In this document: in pieces, positions 36,993 through 46,201 of the stretch
Layout: every line of letters starts with the position of its first letter
Numbering within the stretch: position 1 is the first letter of the stretch
NCBI GenBank assembly: GCA_028687995.1
Contig: JAQTZA010000008.1
Span: 1 to 64,000 of the forward strand
Origin: Bacteroidales bacterium
Lineage (GTDB): Bacteria > Bacteroidota > Bacteroidia > Bacteroidales > UBA7332
DNA length: 64,000 nt
Reading direction: 5' to 3'
Made by a program: the position numbers and the translations under genes
Notes under the pieces: generated by a model
Told to the model about the DNA's origin: nothing
What the model saw: only the letters and a program-made list of their open reading frames with translations
Database searches by the model: none

Positions 36993-39827
36993 ATGAATAG
37001 ATGTACTATCGTTTTTATTAGTTTCATTCTATTTTCATTCTCCCTAAAATCTCAGTCATTAGTTTCTTATACTACAAATGGTAGAATCATTGATGGAACA
37101 GCTAAAATTCCGATTGAAGGTGTAACTGTTCGTTTGATAAAAGAAGAAAATTCTACTTTTTTAGACGGAACTACAACTGATAAAAATGGAATATTTACTC
37201 TTAAAAACATTCCAATTGGCACTTATCAGCTGAAATTTAGCTACATAGGCTACTCCGATTTTACTCATACAATTCGCTTTATATCTTCTTCTAAACCGCA
37301 ACTAAATCTAGGTAGTATCACTTTAACAGAAAATTCAGTTCTATTAAATGAAACAACAGTTGTGGGGAAGGCTGTTGAAATGGTCGTTAAGGAAGATACA
37401 TTAGAATATAATCCTGCAGCATTTAAAATGCAAAAAGGCACAGTTGTGGAAGATTTACTAAAACGTATGTCTGGTGTTGAAATTGATTCAGAAGGCAAAA
37501 TTACGGTTGCTGGCAAGGAAGTTAAAAAAATATATATTGATGGAAAGCAGTTTTTTGGAAATGACCCTACGGTTGCATCCAAGAATATTCCTGTGGATAT
37601 TATTGACCGAGTGCTAGTTGTGGATAAAAAATCTGATCTATCATTACTAACCGGAATTGACGATGGTGAAGAGGAAACGATCATCAATCTGACCATTAAA
37701 AAAGGAATGAAAAAGGGATGGATTGTTAATTCCAAAGGAGGTTTAGGAAAAGAGACTGAGCAACTTAAAGAAGGAGAATTACGATACGAGGGAAATGCAT
37801 TGGTCAATCGTTTTTTTGGAGATAGTCAATTATCTTTTATCGCTAGCACCAATAATGTCAATATTAAACCGTCGCGTGACTGGGGAGCAGGAAATAATAC
37901 TCAAATGGGAATGCGTGGCGGACGTAGTTCTAGTGCAGGAAATGGCGTCACAGCTTCAGATGTATATGGAAGTAATTTCGCAATTGCTTTATCAGAGAGA
38001 TTTAAATTTGGCGGAAATCTACTCTACAACAATTTTAGAACAAATGCTAGTAAAGTCAGTGTTCAGAATCCGATTATTGACAGTATACCATTCAATCATA
38101 ATACTAATAAAAGTTATGCCAAAAGTGAAAATTTCTCTTTGCAGGTGAAGATGGAATTTAATCCTGATTCATTTTTTACATTTGTATTTACTCCGAATTT
38201 CAGCTATAATAGATCTAATTCTAATTCATTAAGTAAGGTATATTCATTTCGAAATCTAGCTAAAGACTCTTTGAATCGAAGTTACAGCAATCCGTTTAAT
38301 AATTCAGATGGGTACAACATTACGGGTCAATTAGATATTTCTTATAAATTCAAAACAAAAGGAAGAAGATTGAGTTTTAGCTTCGAATCAGGCATCAACA
38401 AAGCTGATGGATCTGGATTAAATTATTCCGATACATATTATGCTGTATCAAAGAAAGAGTCTATTCTTGATCAGCTGATACTGAATAATTCAGAAACAAC
38501 AAATTACCGCTTTTATACAACATTTGTCGAACCTATTGGTAAAAATAACTTTTTACAACTCTCCTATTCTATTCGTACAAATCGTTCTCTTTCAGACAAA
38601 TATACTTACAAAAAAGGTTTAGAAAACAGTTATTCTATATTAGATACGGCTTATAGCAAAAGTTTGGATAACAGCTTTATTAACCAACAAATCGGTCTCA
38701 GTATCCGATCTATTCGTGAAAAATATAATTACACCTACGGAGTAGATTTAGAACCTTCATTTACAAAAAGTAAACGATTTGTTGGAGACAAAGTTTTCAA
38801 CAATTTGAACGGTCATTATGTATTTAATGTCTCCCCAAATATCAACTACACCTATCGATTTGACAAAGAACGGAATCTAAAAATAGACTACAGAGGAAAA
38901 ACTGGACAACCGTCTATTTCACAATTAGACCCAACAATAGATATTTCAAATCCATTAAAAGTACGTCAGGGAAATCCTGATTTATTACCTTATTACACAA
39001 ATAATTTTACGTTGCGCTACTCTAAATTTGCACGAAAGACTCAACAAAGCTTTATGACATCGATTAGAGGTATATACAAAATTAATGACATTATCACTAA
39101 ATCTACTTTTGATAACTCAGGGGTGGAACATTCATCATATACAAACGAAACGGGGACTTGGTCATTTCAAGGAATGTTGATGATAAATGCACCCATCGGC
39201 CAAAGTAAACTTCAAATAAACAATTATACAAATGCTTCTTATGACAATAAAATAGGATATACTTCGACACGTATTGAGAGTTTAAGAAACATTGCTAGCA
39301 CTTCAGGTATTAGGGAAAATTTTGGATTAACATTCAGAAATTCAATTATTTATGCTCAACTATCTGGCACTTTTAACTATACTAAAACAGAGAATACTCT
39401 AGCCATTAACAAACCTCAGGAGAATCGATCTTATGGATCAATCTTTATTGCACAGATAAATCTGCCTTTCAAAACCACGTTTTCATCTGACATACGGTAT
39501 ACTGCTAATCGTGGATTATATGCAAACTTAAACAAGAGTGAGACTCTTTGGAACACAGAGATAAGTAAATTATTATTCAAACAACAGGAAGGGACAATCA
39601 GTATTAAAGCATACGATATACTTCATCAACAACTAAATATTAGCAGAAATGCAACTTCAAACTATATCGAAGATATTGAGTATAATACACTTACCTCCTA
39701 TTTCTTAGTGTCATTTGCTTATCGATTCAACTCCATGGGTGGTCGTAGGGGTGAGTTTAGCGATAACGAATACTCTGCAGAAGATAGCAAACAAAGCAAT
39801 CGAAATCGCGACGAGCATTTACACTGA
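36993..39827 (+). CDS. TonB-dependent receptor-like outer-membrane beta-barrel protein
   Basis: 944 residues: signal peptide (about 1-20), a CarboxypepD_reg-like beta-sandwich (GRIIDGTAKIPIEGVTVRL... to about 112), a plug-like segment (LEYNPAAFKMQKGTVVEDLLKRMSGVEIDSEGK, about 137-169), and a long barrel with alternating aromatics to the C-terminus. It resembles the OMP_b-brl_3 subgroup, which is TonB-receptor related but has no classical C-terminal signature checked here. No SusD-type partner is adjacent, so the substrate is unknown. It has its own promoter with an inverted repeat, suggesting regulated expression. Confidence 0.85.
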   Translation: MNRCTIVFISFILFSFSLKSQSLVSYTTNGRIIDGTAKIPIEGVTVRLIKEENSTFLDGTTTDKNGIFTLKNIPIGTYQLKFSYIGYSDFTHTIRFISSSKPQLNLGSITLTENSVLLNETTVVGKAVEMVVKEDTLEYNPAAFKMQKGTVVEDLLKRMSGVEIDSEGKITVAGKEVKKIYIDGKQFFGNDPTVASKNIPVDIIDRVLVVDKKSDLSLLTGIDDGEEETIINLTIKKGMKKGWIVNSKGGLGKETEQLKEGELRYEGNALVNRFFGDSQLSFIASTNNVNIKPSRDWGAGNNTQMGMRGGRSSSAGNGVTASDVYGSNFAIALSERFKFGGNLLYNNFRTNASKVSVQNPIIDSIPFNHNTNKSYAKSENFSLQVKMEFNPDSFFTFVFTPNFSYNRSNSNSLSKVYSFRNLAKDSLNRSYSNPFNNSDGYNITGQLDISYKFKTKGRRLSFSFESGINKADGSGLNYSDTYYAVSKKESILDQLILNNSETTNYRFYTTFVEPIGKNNFLQLSYSIRTNRSLSDKYTYKKGLENSYSILDTAYSKSLDNSFINQQIGLSIRSIREKYNYTYGVDLEPSFTKSKRFVGDKVFNNLNGHYVFNVSPNINYTYRFDKERNLKIDYRGKTGQPSISQLDPTIDISNPLKVRQGNPDLLPYYTNNFTLRYSKFARKTQQSFMTSIRGIYKINDIITKSTFDNSGVEHSSYTNETGTWSFQGMLMINAPIGQSKLQINNYTNASYDNKIGYTSTRIESLRNIASTSGIRENFGLTFRNSIIYAQLSGTFNYTKTENTLAINKPQENRSYGSIFIAQINLPFKTTFSSDIRYTANRGLYANLNKSETLWNTEISKLLFKQQEGTISIKAYDILHQQLNISRNATSNYIEDIEYNTLTSYFLVSFAYRFNSMGGRRGEFSDNEYSAEDSKQSNRNRDEHLH

Positions 39828-39844
39828 CAAGTGTCAACGAGCAC

Positions 39845-40645
39845 TTAGAGTGTGTAAAGCTCAGATGCAGTGGTGCGTTTCAAAACAACAAGCTGCACAT
39901 CTTTTCCAATTTTAATATTCTTCTCAGCCAGTTTATATTCAACTGTTTTGAAGGCTAATTCTGGGTGATTATTGTGTTGACTCAAATGGCAAAGAAATAT
40001 ATATTGTAGCTTTTCAACGTAGTTATTTGCTATATATTCGGCTGTATCATGATTGTCCATGTGTCCGTGGCTACTCGAAACACGATCTTTTAAAAATTGA
40101 GAATATCTACCATTTTTCAGCATTTCGTGGTCGTAATTAGCCTCTAATACCATGAAGTCAGCTTCTGCCAAATAGGTGGCTACGTCATGTGGAATATGTC
40201 CTAAATCAGTTGCAAAAACAAATTTACGACCCTTATATTCAATAGAATAACCTACATTGTCAGTTCCATCATGAGGTACTTCAAAAGGGGTGATTTTGAG
40301 ATCTCTGATTTCAATTACTTCATTCTTGCGGATGATTCTTTTCGAAGCGTATATTTTTTCAGTCATGGAGTAATTCTTGTTCATTCCGCTATGAATGTCT
40401 TCAGTAGAATAAACAGGAATAAACAACTTTTCTCCAATAATACCAGCAGATTTGATATGGTCGGCATGATCATGAGTCACAAAAAGAGCAATAATATTTT
40501 CAAACGGAATGTTGTTGTCTTTTAGTGTTTTTTTTATTGTTTTTATTCCTATTCCTGCGTCAATTAAAATGCCATATTCCGAATTGCCAAGAAAGTAACA
40601 GTTACCGCTACTTCCACTAGCAAGACTTAAAAATTGTAATTCCAT
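39845..40645 (-). CDS. MBL-fold metallo-hydrolase, WalJ/YycJ-like
   Basis: 266 residues. The metal motif THDHADH is at about 57-63, with further histidines in HGTDNVGY, FATDLGHIP and SSSHGHMDNHD, and the signature SLASGSSGNCYFLGN at the start (about 7-21) is typical of the YycJ/WalJ group. It is a soluble metal-dependent hydrolase, thought in other species to touch cell wall or DNA repair; the exact substrate is not known. It is the last gene of the minus-strand run; the gene before it (DUF4296 lipoprotein) is 41 bases away. Confidence 0.9.
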   Translation of the reverse strand: MELQFLSLASGSSGNCYFLGNSEYGILIDAGIGIKTIKKTLKDNNIPFENIIALFVTHDHADHIKSAGIIGEKLFIPVYSTEDIHSGMNKNYSMTEKIYASKRIIRKNEVIEIRDLKITPFEVPHDGTDNVGYSIEYKGRKFVFATDLGHIPHDVATYLAEADFMVLEANYDHEMLKNGRYSQFLKDRVSSSHGHMDNHDTAEYIANNYVEKLQYIFLCHLSQHNNHPELAFKTVEYKLAEKNIKIGKDVQLVVLKRTTASELYTL

Positions 40646-40686
40646 AATATCGTGTATGCTATCTAAATAGCGTTAGTTCAACTTAT

Positions 40687-41448
40687 TTACTTTTTACTCT
40701 TTTTGATGTGAATTCGCATCAACGAAATATTTTGAATGGTAAGAGTAGAAGGTTCATTTTGATAAAATCCAGCTACAACATAATTTAACTTTTTAGTTGT
40801 ATCTAATTGTAAATCAATATTATATACATCTGAATTTGCTACATTTTTTGTAATAGTCTGCGTTGTTTCATCTATATATCCAACAGTCAATACCATTCTG
40901 GGATGCTGCCTTAAAGATATATTATATAGCAAAATATCAGCTTTTAGATGTATTGAATCGCCAAGCACAAACGTTTCATTATTTTTTACTTCGGTAAATA
41001 AATTCCCAATAACAGGTATGCCTGTATAGTTAATAATTTTTGATTTACTCCACAAATCGACGGTATCACCTGCTGCCACTAGATTGTTTTCATTAATCTC
41101 TCCAGACTCAATCAATATTTTTGATTCTTCTTTTTTTAGTCGAATCAGAACCCTATCATATATTTTTGTATAAATATCTAAATTGGCTAAATACCAATTG
41201 AGTGAAACATCATATTGTTGTTTTGAAACATTGTATTTTTTCAAAATAGATTTTAAATAAATGTCCCGAGAATTTCCTTCATAAATGGGTGCTAATTCTG
41301 TGTCAGAAATACCTTCTCCCAAATACGAATCGTAGAGAATTTTCTCCATCAATTTCTGAGAAATAACTCCGTCTGGCACTTTTGAACAAGATGACAAGAG
41401 TACAAAAAAAATAAGCACAAATAGACTATGAATCAGACTTTTATGCAT
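40687..41448 (-). CDS. DUF4296 domain lipoprotein
   Basis: 253 residues with a lipoprotein signal (lipobox SSC, Cys about 21) and the DUF4296 domain (about 22-115: PDGVISQKLMEKILYD, LKSILKKYNVSKQQYDVSLNWY). The C-terminal half is beta-rich. It follows lspA immediately (2 bases between the genes), the position typical of Bacteroidota. Since LspA processes lipoproteins, co-expression fits, but the role of DUF4296 is unknown. Confidence 0.88.
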   Translation of the reverse strand: MHKSLIHSLFVLIFFVLLSSCSKVPDGVISQKLMEKILYDSYLGEGISDTELAPIYEGNSRDIYLKSILKKYNVSKQQYDVSLNWYLANLDIYTKIYDRVLIRLKKEESKILIESGEINENNLVAAGDTVDLWSKSKIINYTGIPVIGNLFTEVKNNETFVLGDSIHLKADILLYNISLRQHPRMVLTVGYIDETTQTITKNVANSDVYNIDLQLDTTKKLNYVVAGFYQNEPSTLTIQNISLMRIHIKKSKK

Positions 41449-41450
41449 CC

Positions 41451-42071
41451 TTACTCGTTTTCTTTGTTATTACTAATCTGAGATAAATGCTGACGTTGAA
41501 AAAGAAGAAGTAAAATTACGCCAACAGTTATAGCTGAATCTGCTACATTAAAAATCGGTCTAAAAAAAACAAAATTATCTCCTCCTATGAATGGTATCCA
41601 GCTTGGTAAATTCATATCAATTATTGGAAAATAAAGCATATCAACCACTTTTCCATAAAACATTGATCCATATCCACCATACGTTGGAAACAATGTGGCC
41701 ACTTGACCGAAGCTATGATCGAAAATCAAACCGTAAAATAGACTGTCTAAAATATTACCAGCCGCACCCGCTAAAATTAATGATAAACAGGCAATGTATC
41801 CAAAATTAAAGTTTTGCTTTATCACTTTCACTAGATAGCGTGCAATAAAAAAGACTGCGACTATTCGAAAAAGTGATAGAAACAGCTTACTAAAAAGTTC
41901 CATACCGAAAGCCATCCCATTGTTCTCGGTAAAATAGATATAAAACCAAGATGTAATCTGAACAGTTTCGTGTAGTTGAAGGTGAGTTTTCACCCATATT
42001 TTCACCAATTGATCTAGCAATAATACACCAATAATGATGAGCGACGATTTTTGACCGAGAGAAATATTCAT
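41451..42071 (-). CDS. lspA: Lipoprotein signal peptidase (SPase II)
   Basis: I prefer the inner ATG (MNISLGQKSS), giving 206 residues with the usual short N-terminus; the frame is open to an earlier ATG at 42125. Four membrane helices are present. The aspartic catalytic dyad is seen in GAAGNILDSLFYG and FNVADSAITVG. A ~45-residue extracytoplasmic insert (with YGGYGSMFYGKVVDMLYFPI) is the usual Bacteroidota form. It cleaves lipoprotein signal peptides before the lipidated cysteine in the inner membrane. It lies between the DksA-like gene and the DUF4296 lipoprotein gene, one operon. Confidence 0.95.
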   Translation of the reverse strand: MNISLGQKSSLIIIGVLLLDQLVKIWVKTHLQLHETVQITSWFYIYFTENNGMAFGMELFSKLFLSLFRIVAVFFIARYLVKVIKQNFNFGYIACLSLILAGAAGNILDSLFYGLIFDHSFGQVATLFPTYGGYGSMFYGKVVDMLYFPIIDMNLPSWIPFIGGDNFVFFRPIFNVADSAITVGVILLLLFQRQHLSQISNNKENE

Positions 42072-42158
42072 AGATGCGATTTGATTCAAAAAATAATTCG
42101 ACAATTGAGCAAAATTTGCCTTCATTGTCGAATTATTAAGATTTAATTCATGTGATAA

Positions 42159-42536
42159 TTATTTCTGCATATTTTTTGCATCAATACTCAATGTAGCATG
42201 AGGTACTGCACGTAATCTCTCTTTTGGAATCAACGTTCCTGTTTCTCTACAAATTCCATACGTTTTATTCTCAATACGAATTAGTGCAGCTTGCAAATGT
42301 TGAATAAACTTCATTTGACGTTGCGCTAGTCGCCCAGCCTCCTCTTTCGAAAGAGTCGCTGCACCCTCTTCAAGTACTTTGAATGTTGGTGATGTATCAC
42401 TAATATCGTTGCCGTCAGAATTCATAAGAGTTGCTTTAAGCAAATCGTAATCTCGGTGTGCATTTTCGAGTTTTTCAAGAATGATTTCTTTAAATTCATT
42501 CAACTCGCTGTCGGAATATCTTGTCTTTTCTGACAT
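42159..42536 (-). CDS. DksA/TraR-like protein without zinc cysteines
   Basis: 125 residues: an N-terminal helical coil (to about 85) and the DksA globular end (YGICRETGTLIPKERLRAVPHATLSIDAK, about 95-123). Of the four C4 cysteines of DksA only that in GICRETG remains; the last pair is Ser and Ala (ATLSIDAK), so it cannot hold a classical zinc finger. Homologues in Bacteroidota look similar. It would act in the RNA polymerase secondary channel, perhaps with ppGpp. It is the second-last gene between ileS and lspA. Confidence 0.9.
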   Translation of the reverse strand: MSEKTRYSDSELNEFKEIILEKLENAHRDYDLLKATLMNSDGNDISDTSPTFKVLEEGAATLSKEEAGRLAQRQMKFIQHLQAALIRIENKTYGICRETGTLIPKERLRAVPHATLSIDAKNMQK

Positions 42537-42628
42537 AATGTTAAGTATTATAGGGGTTATTCAAACTCAAACTTATTGTGCGAAGATATATATTAATTTC
42601 AGATAATACAATACAGATTTGGTTGTTT

Positions 42629-45600
42629 TTACGATTTAATTACACTGATAAACAATGTAAAATCATCAAAATTCATTTCAATACCACCATTAACTTCATC
42701 TACCATCTCTATTTCGTTAGCTAACACCTGATTAGCTATATAATCAGAATAATCTGCAACAGCAGAATTGATTTCGTGATGACGAGTTAGCTTCACTTTT
42801 ATCTTATCTGTAATCTCAAAACCGCTCGATTTTCGAATATTTTGTATTCTGTTCACTAACTCTCTTGCAATGCCTTCTCTTTTCAACTCTTCAGTAATGG
42901 TTATATCAAGTGCAACGGTCAAACGGCCTTCGTTGGAAACTAGCCAACCTGGAATATCTTCCGAAATAATATCAACATCAACCACTTCTATTTCAGCATT
43001 TTGACCATCAATATTTAAAGTATATTTACCATTATCTTCAAACTCTTGAATAGCTTTCTGATCCATTTCAGCTATCGCGATAGCTAATTGTTTCATAATC
43101 TTACCATGCTTTGGCCCAAGTTTTTTAAAGTCAGGTTTAATCCGTTTGATAAGAATTCCAGCAGTATTATCCACGAAATTCAACTCTTTCGCATTCACTT
43201 CACTAAGCACCAATCCTTTGATCGCTTCGACGTTTTTGCGGAGCGATTGATCCATTATTGGCAACATAATTGCCGAAAGAGGTTGACGTACTTTGATATT
43301 GACTTTTTTTCGTAATGCCAACACCATCGACGAAATGTCTTGGGCTAATTGCATACGAAGTTCGAGCGTTTTATCAATCAGTTTTTCATTTACAGTCGGG
43401 AAATCTGAGAGGTGAATGGAGGTTTCATTTCCATTTTTTGAAACAGAAATCAAATCGGAATAGAGCTTATCAGCGTAGAAAGGTGCTATCGGCGACATCA
43501 ATTTTGCAACTGTTTCGAGACAAGTGTAAAGCGTTTGATAGGCCGCGATTTTATCTTTGTCATATTGCCCACCCCAGAAACGCTTCCGATTCAAACGAAC
43601 ATACCAATTACTGAGATTATCATTCACAAAATCAGAAATTGCTCGTCCAGCTTTGGTCGGTTCGTAGGTTTCGTAATATTCATCAACCTCTTTTATCAAT
43701 GTATTCAACAAAGAAATTACCCAACGATCAATTTCAGGACGTTCATCTACAGGCACTTCCGTTTCTGTAAACGAGAACCCATCGACATTAGCATAAAGCG
43801 AGAAAAATGAATAGGTGTTATATAGTGTTCCAAAGAACTTACGACGAACTTCTTCAATTCCTTCTACATCAAATTTCAAATTATCCCAAGGAGATGCATT
43901 GGTAATCATGTACCAACGTAATGGATCAGAGCCATATTTTTCGATTGTTGAAAATGGATCTACTGCATTCCCTAATCTTTTTGACATTTTATTGCCAGAC
44001 TTATCCAAAACAAGGCCGTTGCTAATTACGTTTTTGTAAGCAACCGAATCGAAAATCATCGTCGAAATTGCATGCAATGTGAAAAACCATCCGCGTGTTT
44101 GATCTACACCTTCGGCAATAAAATCGGCAGGAAATAGACTGCCAGATTCAATTAATTCTTTATTCTCAAATGGATAATGAGCTTGTGCATAAGGCATTGC
44201 ACCTGAGTCGAACCAAACGTCAATTAAATCCAATTCACGTTTCATTGGATTGCCTGTCGACGAAACAAGTGTTATATCATCTACATACGGACGATGTAGG
44301 TCAATCTTATCGTAATTTTCGGCAGTATAAATACCTGGTTTAAAGTCGCTAAAAGGATTTGACTGCATAAAGCCTGCAACTACAGATTTTTCAATTTCGT
44401 TGTAGAGTTCTTCCACCGAACCAATACAAATCTCTTCTGTTCCGTCTTCGCTACGCCAGATTGGTAGTGGTGTTCCCCAATAGCGACTGCGCGACAGATT
44501 CCAGTCTTGCAGGTTTTCGAGCCATTTGCCAAAACGACCTGTACCAGTCGATTGTGGTTTCCAGTTGATGGTTTCGTTGAGCTCCATCAGACGTTCGCGA
44601 CAAGCTGTAGTTCGTATAAACCAACTGTCTAACGGATAGTACAATACAGGTTTGTCTGTTCGCCAGCAATGCGGATAGTTGTGGACATGTTTCTCTATTT
44701 TGAAGGCTTTGTTTTGCTGTTTCAGCATCACGCAAATATCCACATCCAAAGTAGCATCATCTTCTGTAAGAGTTGCATCGTAGGCATTTTTTACAAACCG
44801 ACCTGCGTACTCGTTGTAAAGCTCAACATTCACGTTATGTTTCACAAAATCGGCATCCAATTCGTCAATTAAGTAGAATTTACCCGACAAATCGACCATC
44901 GGACGGTTGTTTCCATCTTTATCAATCAACATCAATGGAGGTATGCCGTGTGTTTTGGCTACTCGATCATCGTCCGCACCAAAGGTTGGCGCGATATGTA
45001 CAATTCCAGTACCGTCTTCGGTGGTCACAAACTCACCGCTAATTACACGAAACGCCTCTGATCCAGGATTAACCCAAGGGATGAGTTGTTCGTATGCAAT
45101 ACCCTCTAAATCAAAACCTTTGCATTCAAGAACAACTTTAAACGGGACTAATTTATCACCGGCTTTGTAATCTGTCAAAGCCAATTCAGCAGCTTTTGGA
45201 TTAAAAAGCGAAGAGACCAAATTCTTGGCCATTACCACCGTTTCAGGTGTTCCAGTGTATGGATTGTATGTTTGAATGGCTACATAATCGATGTTTGGGC
45301 CAACACAAAGTGCAGTATTTGAAGGTAATGTCCACGGTGTTGTTGTCCAAGCCAAAAAGTAAACTTCGCCCCACTCCTGTTCCAATTTGAGCTTTGCAAC
45401 TTCCGACGGCTTCACTTTAAATTGAGCGACACAAGTCGTGTCTTTCACATCTTTGTAGCAACCTGGTTGATTTAACTCGTGAGAACTCAAGCCTGTGCCA
45501 GCGGCCGGAGAATAGGGCTGGATGGTGTATCCTTTGTAGAGTAACTCTTTGTTGTATAGCTGTTTGAGCAAAAACCAAAGCGTTTCGATATAACGATTAT

Positions 45601-46066
45601 CGTAGGTGATGTATGGATCGTTCATATCCACCCAATAACCCATTTCGTGCGTCAAATCTTCCCACTCTTTGGTGTATTTCATCACATCTTTGCGGCACGC
45701 AGCATTGTATTCTGCCACGGTAATCTTTTTGCCAATGTCCTCCTTGGTGATTCCAAGCGATTTTTCAACACCCAGTTCAACTGGAAGTCCATGTGTATCC
45801 CAACCCGCTTTGCGGTTTACAAGGAAACCTTTCATCGTTTTATAACGACAGAAGATATCTTTGATAGAACGAGCCATTACGTGGTGAATACCCGGCATTC
45901 CGTTAGCTGAAGGAGGTCCTTCGTAGAAAACGAAGGACGGATTTCCTTCACGGGCTTTAAGACTTTTATGAAAAATATCTTCGTCGTCCCATTTTTTTAA
46001 TATCTCTTTGTTGATTTCAGACAAATCAAAACGAGTATATTCGGCAAATTTCTTTGTATCACTCAT
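42629..46066 (-). CDS. ileS: Isoleucyl-tRNA synthetase
   Basis: I start at MSDTKKFAEYTRFDL (1145 residues); 23 upstream codons are open but are not needed by the family. It is a class I synthetase: ANGMPGIHH (HIGH variant, about 56-64), the editing CP1 domain (about 200-420), GNKMSKRLGN (KMSKS, near 695) and a long C-terminal half. The length and pattern match the eukaryotic-like type common in Bacteroidota, expected to be naturally insensitive to mupirocin. This is family knowledge, not shown here. It is downstream of tamB and upstream of the DksA-like gene. Confidence 0.96.
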   Translation of the reverse strand: MSDTKKFAEYTRFDLSEINKEILKKWDDEDIFHKSLKAREGNPSFVFYEGPPSANGMPGIHHVMARSIKDIFCRYKTMKGFLVNRKAGWDTHGLPVELGVEKSLGITKEDIGKKITVAEYNAACRKDVMKYTKEWEDLTHEMGYWVDMNDPYITYDNRYIETLWFLLKQLYNKELLYKGYTIQPYSPAAGTGLSSHELNQPGCYKDVKDTTCVAQFKVKPSEVAKLKLEQEWGEVYFLAWTTTPWTLPSNTALCVGPNIDYVAIQTYNPYTGTPETVVMAKNLVSSLFNPKAAELALTDYKAGDKLVPFKVVLECKGFDLEGIAYEQLIPWVNPGSEAFRVISGEFVTTEDGTGIVHIAPTFGADDDRVAKTHGIPPLMLIDKDGNNRPMVDLSGKFYLIDELDADFVKHNVNVELYNEYAGRFVKNAYDATLTEDDATLDVDICVMLKQQNKAFKIEKHVHNYPHCWRTDKPVLYYPLDSWFIRTTACRERLMELNETINWKPQSTGTGRFGKWLENLQDWNLSRSRYWGTPLPIWRSEDGTEEICIGSVEELYNEIEKSVVAGFMQSNPFSDFKPGIYTAENYDKIDLHRPYVDDITLVSSTGNPMKRELDLIDVWFDSGAMPYAQAHYPFENKELIESGSLFPADFIAEGVDQTRGWFFTLHAISTMIFDSVAYKNVISNGLVLDKSGNKMSKRLGNAVDPFSTIEKYGSDPLRWYMITNASPWDNLKFDVEGIEEVRRKFFGTLYNTYSFFSLYANVDGFSFTETEVPVDERPEIDRWVISLLNTLIKEVDEYYETYEPTKAGRAISDFVNDNLSNWYVRLNRKRFWGGQYDKDKIAAYQTLYTCLETVAKLMSPIAPFYADKLYSDLISVSKNGNETSIHLSDFPTVNEKLIDKTLELRMQLAQDISSMVLALRKKVNIKVRQPLSAIMLPIMDQSLRKNVEAIKGLVLSEVNAKELNFVDNTAGILIKRIKPDFKKLGPKHGKIMKQLAIAIAEMDQKAIQEFEDNGKYTLNIDGQNAEIEVVDVDIISEDIPGWLVSNEGRLTVALDITITEELKREGIARELVNRIQNIRKSSGFEITDKIKVKLTRHHEINSAVADYSDYIANQVLANEIEMVDEVNGGIEMNFDDFTLFISVIKS

Positions 46067-46201
46067 ATATTCAGCCACTTTATGCTTTATTAATGCTAAA
46101 ACCTCTTTTTGAAAAGAGATTGCGAAATTAATCATTTTTTCGGAAAGAGAAAAAGGAAAAGACGCTAGAATTCAAAAATCCTAAACCATTGAGAGTTATG
46201 G

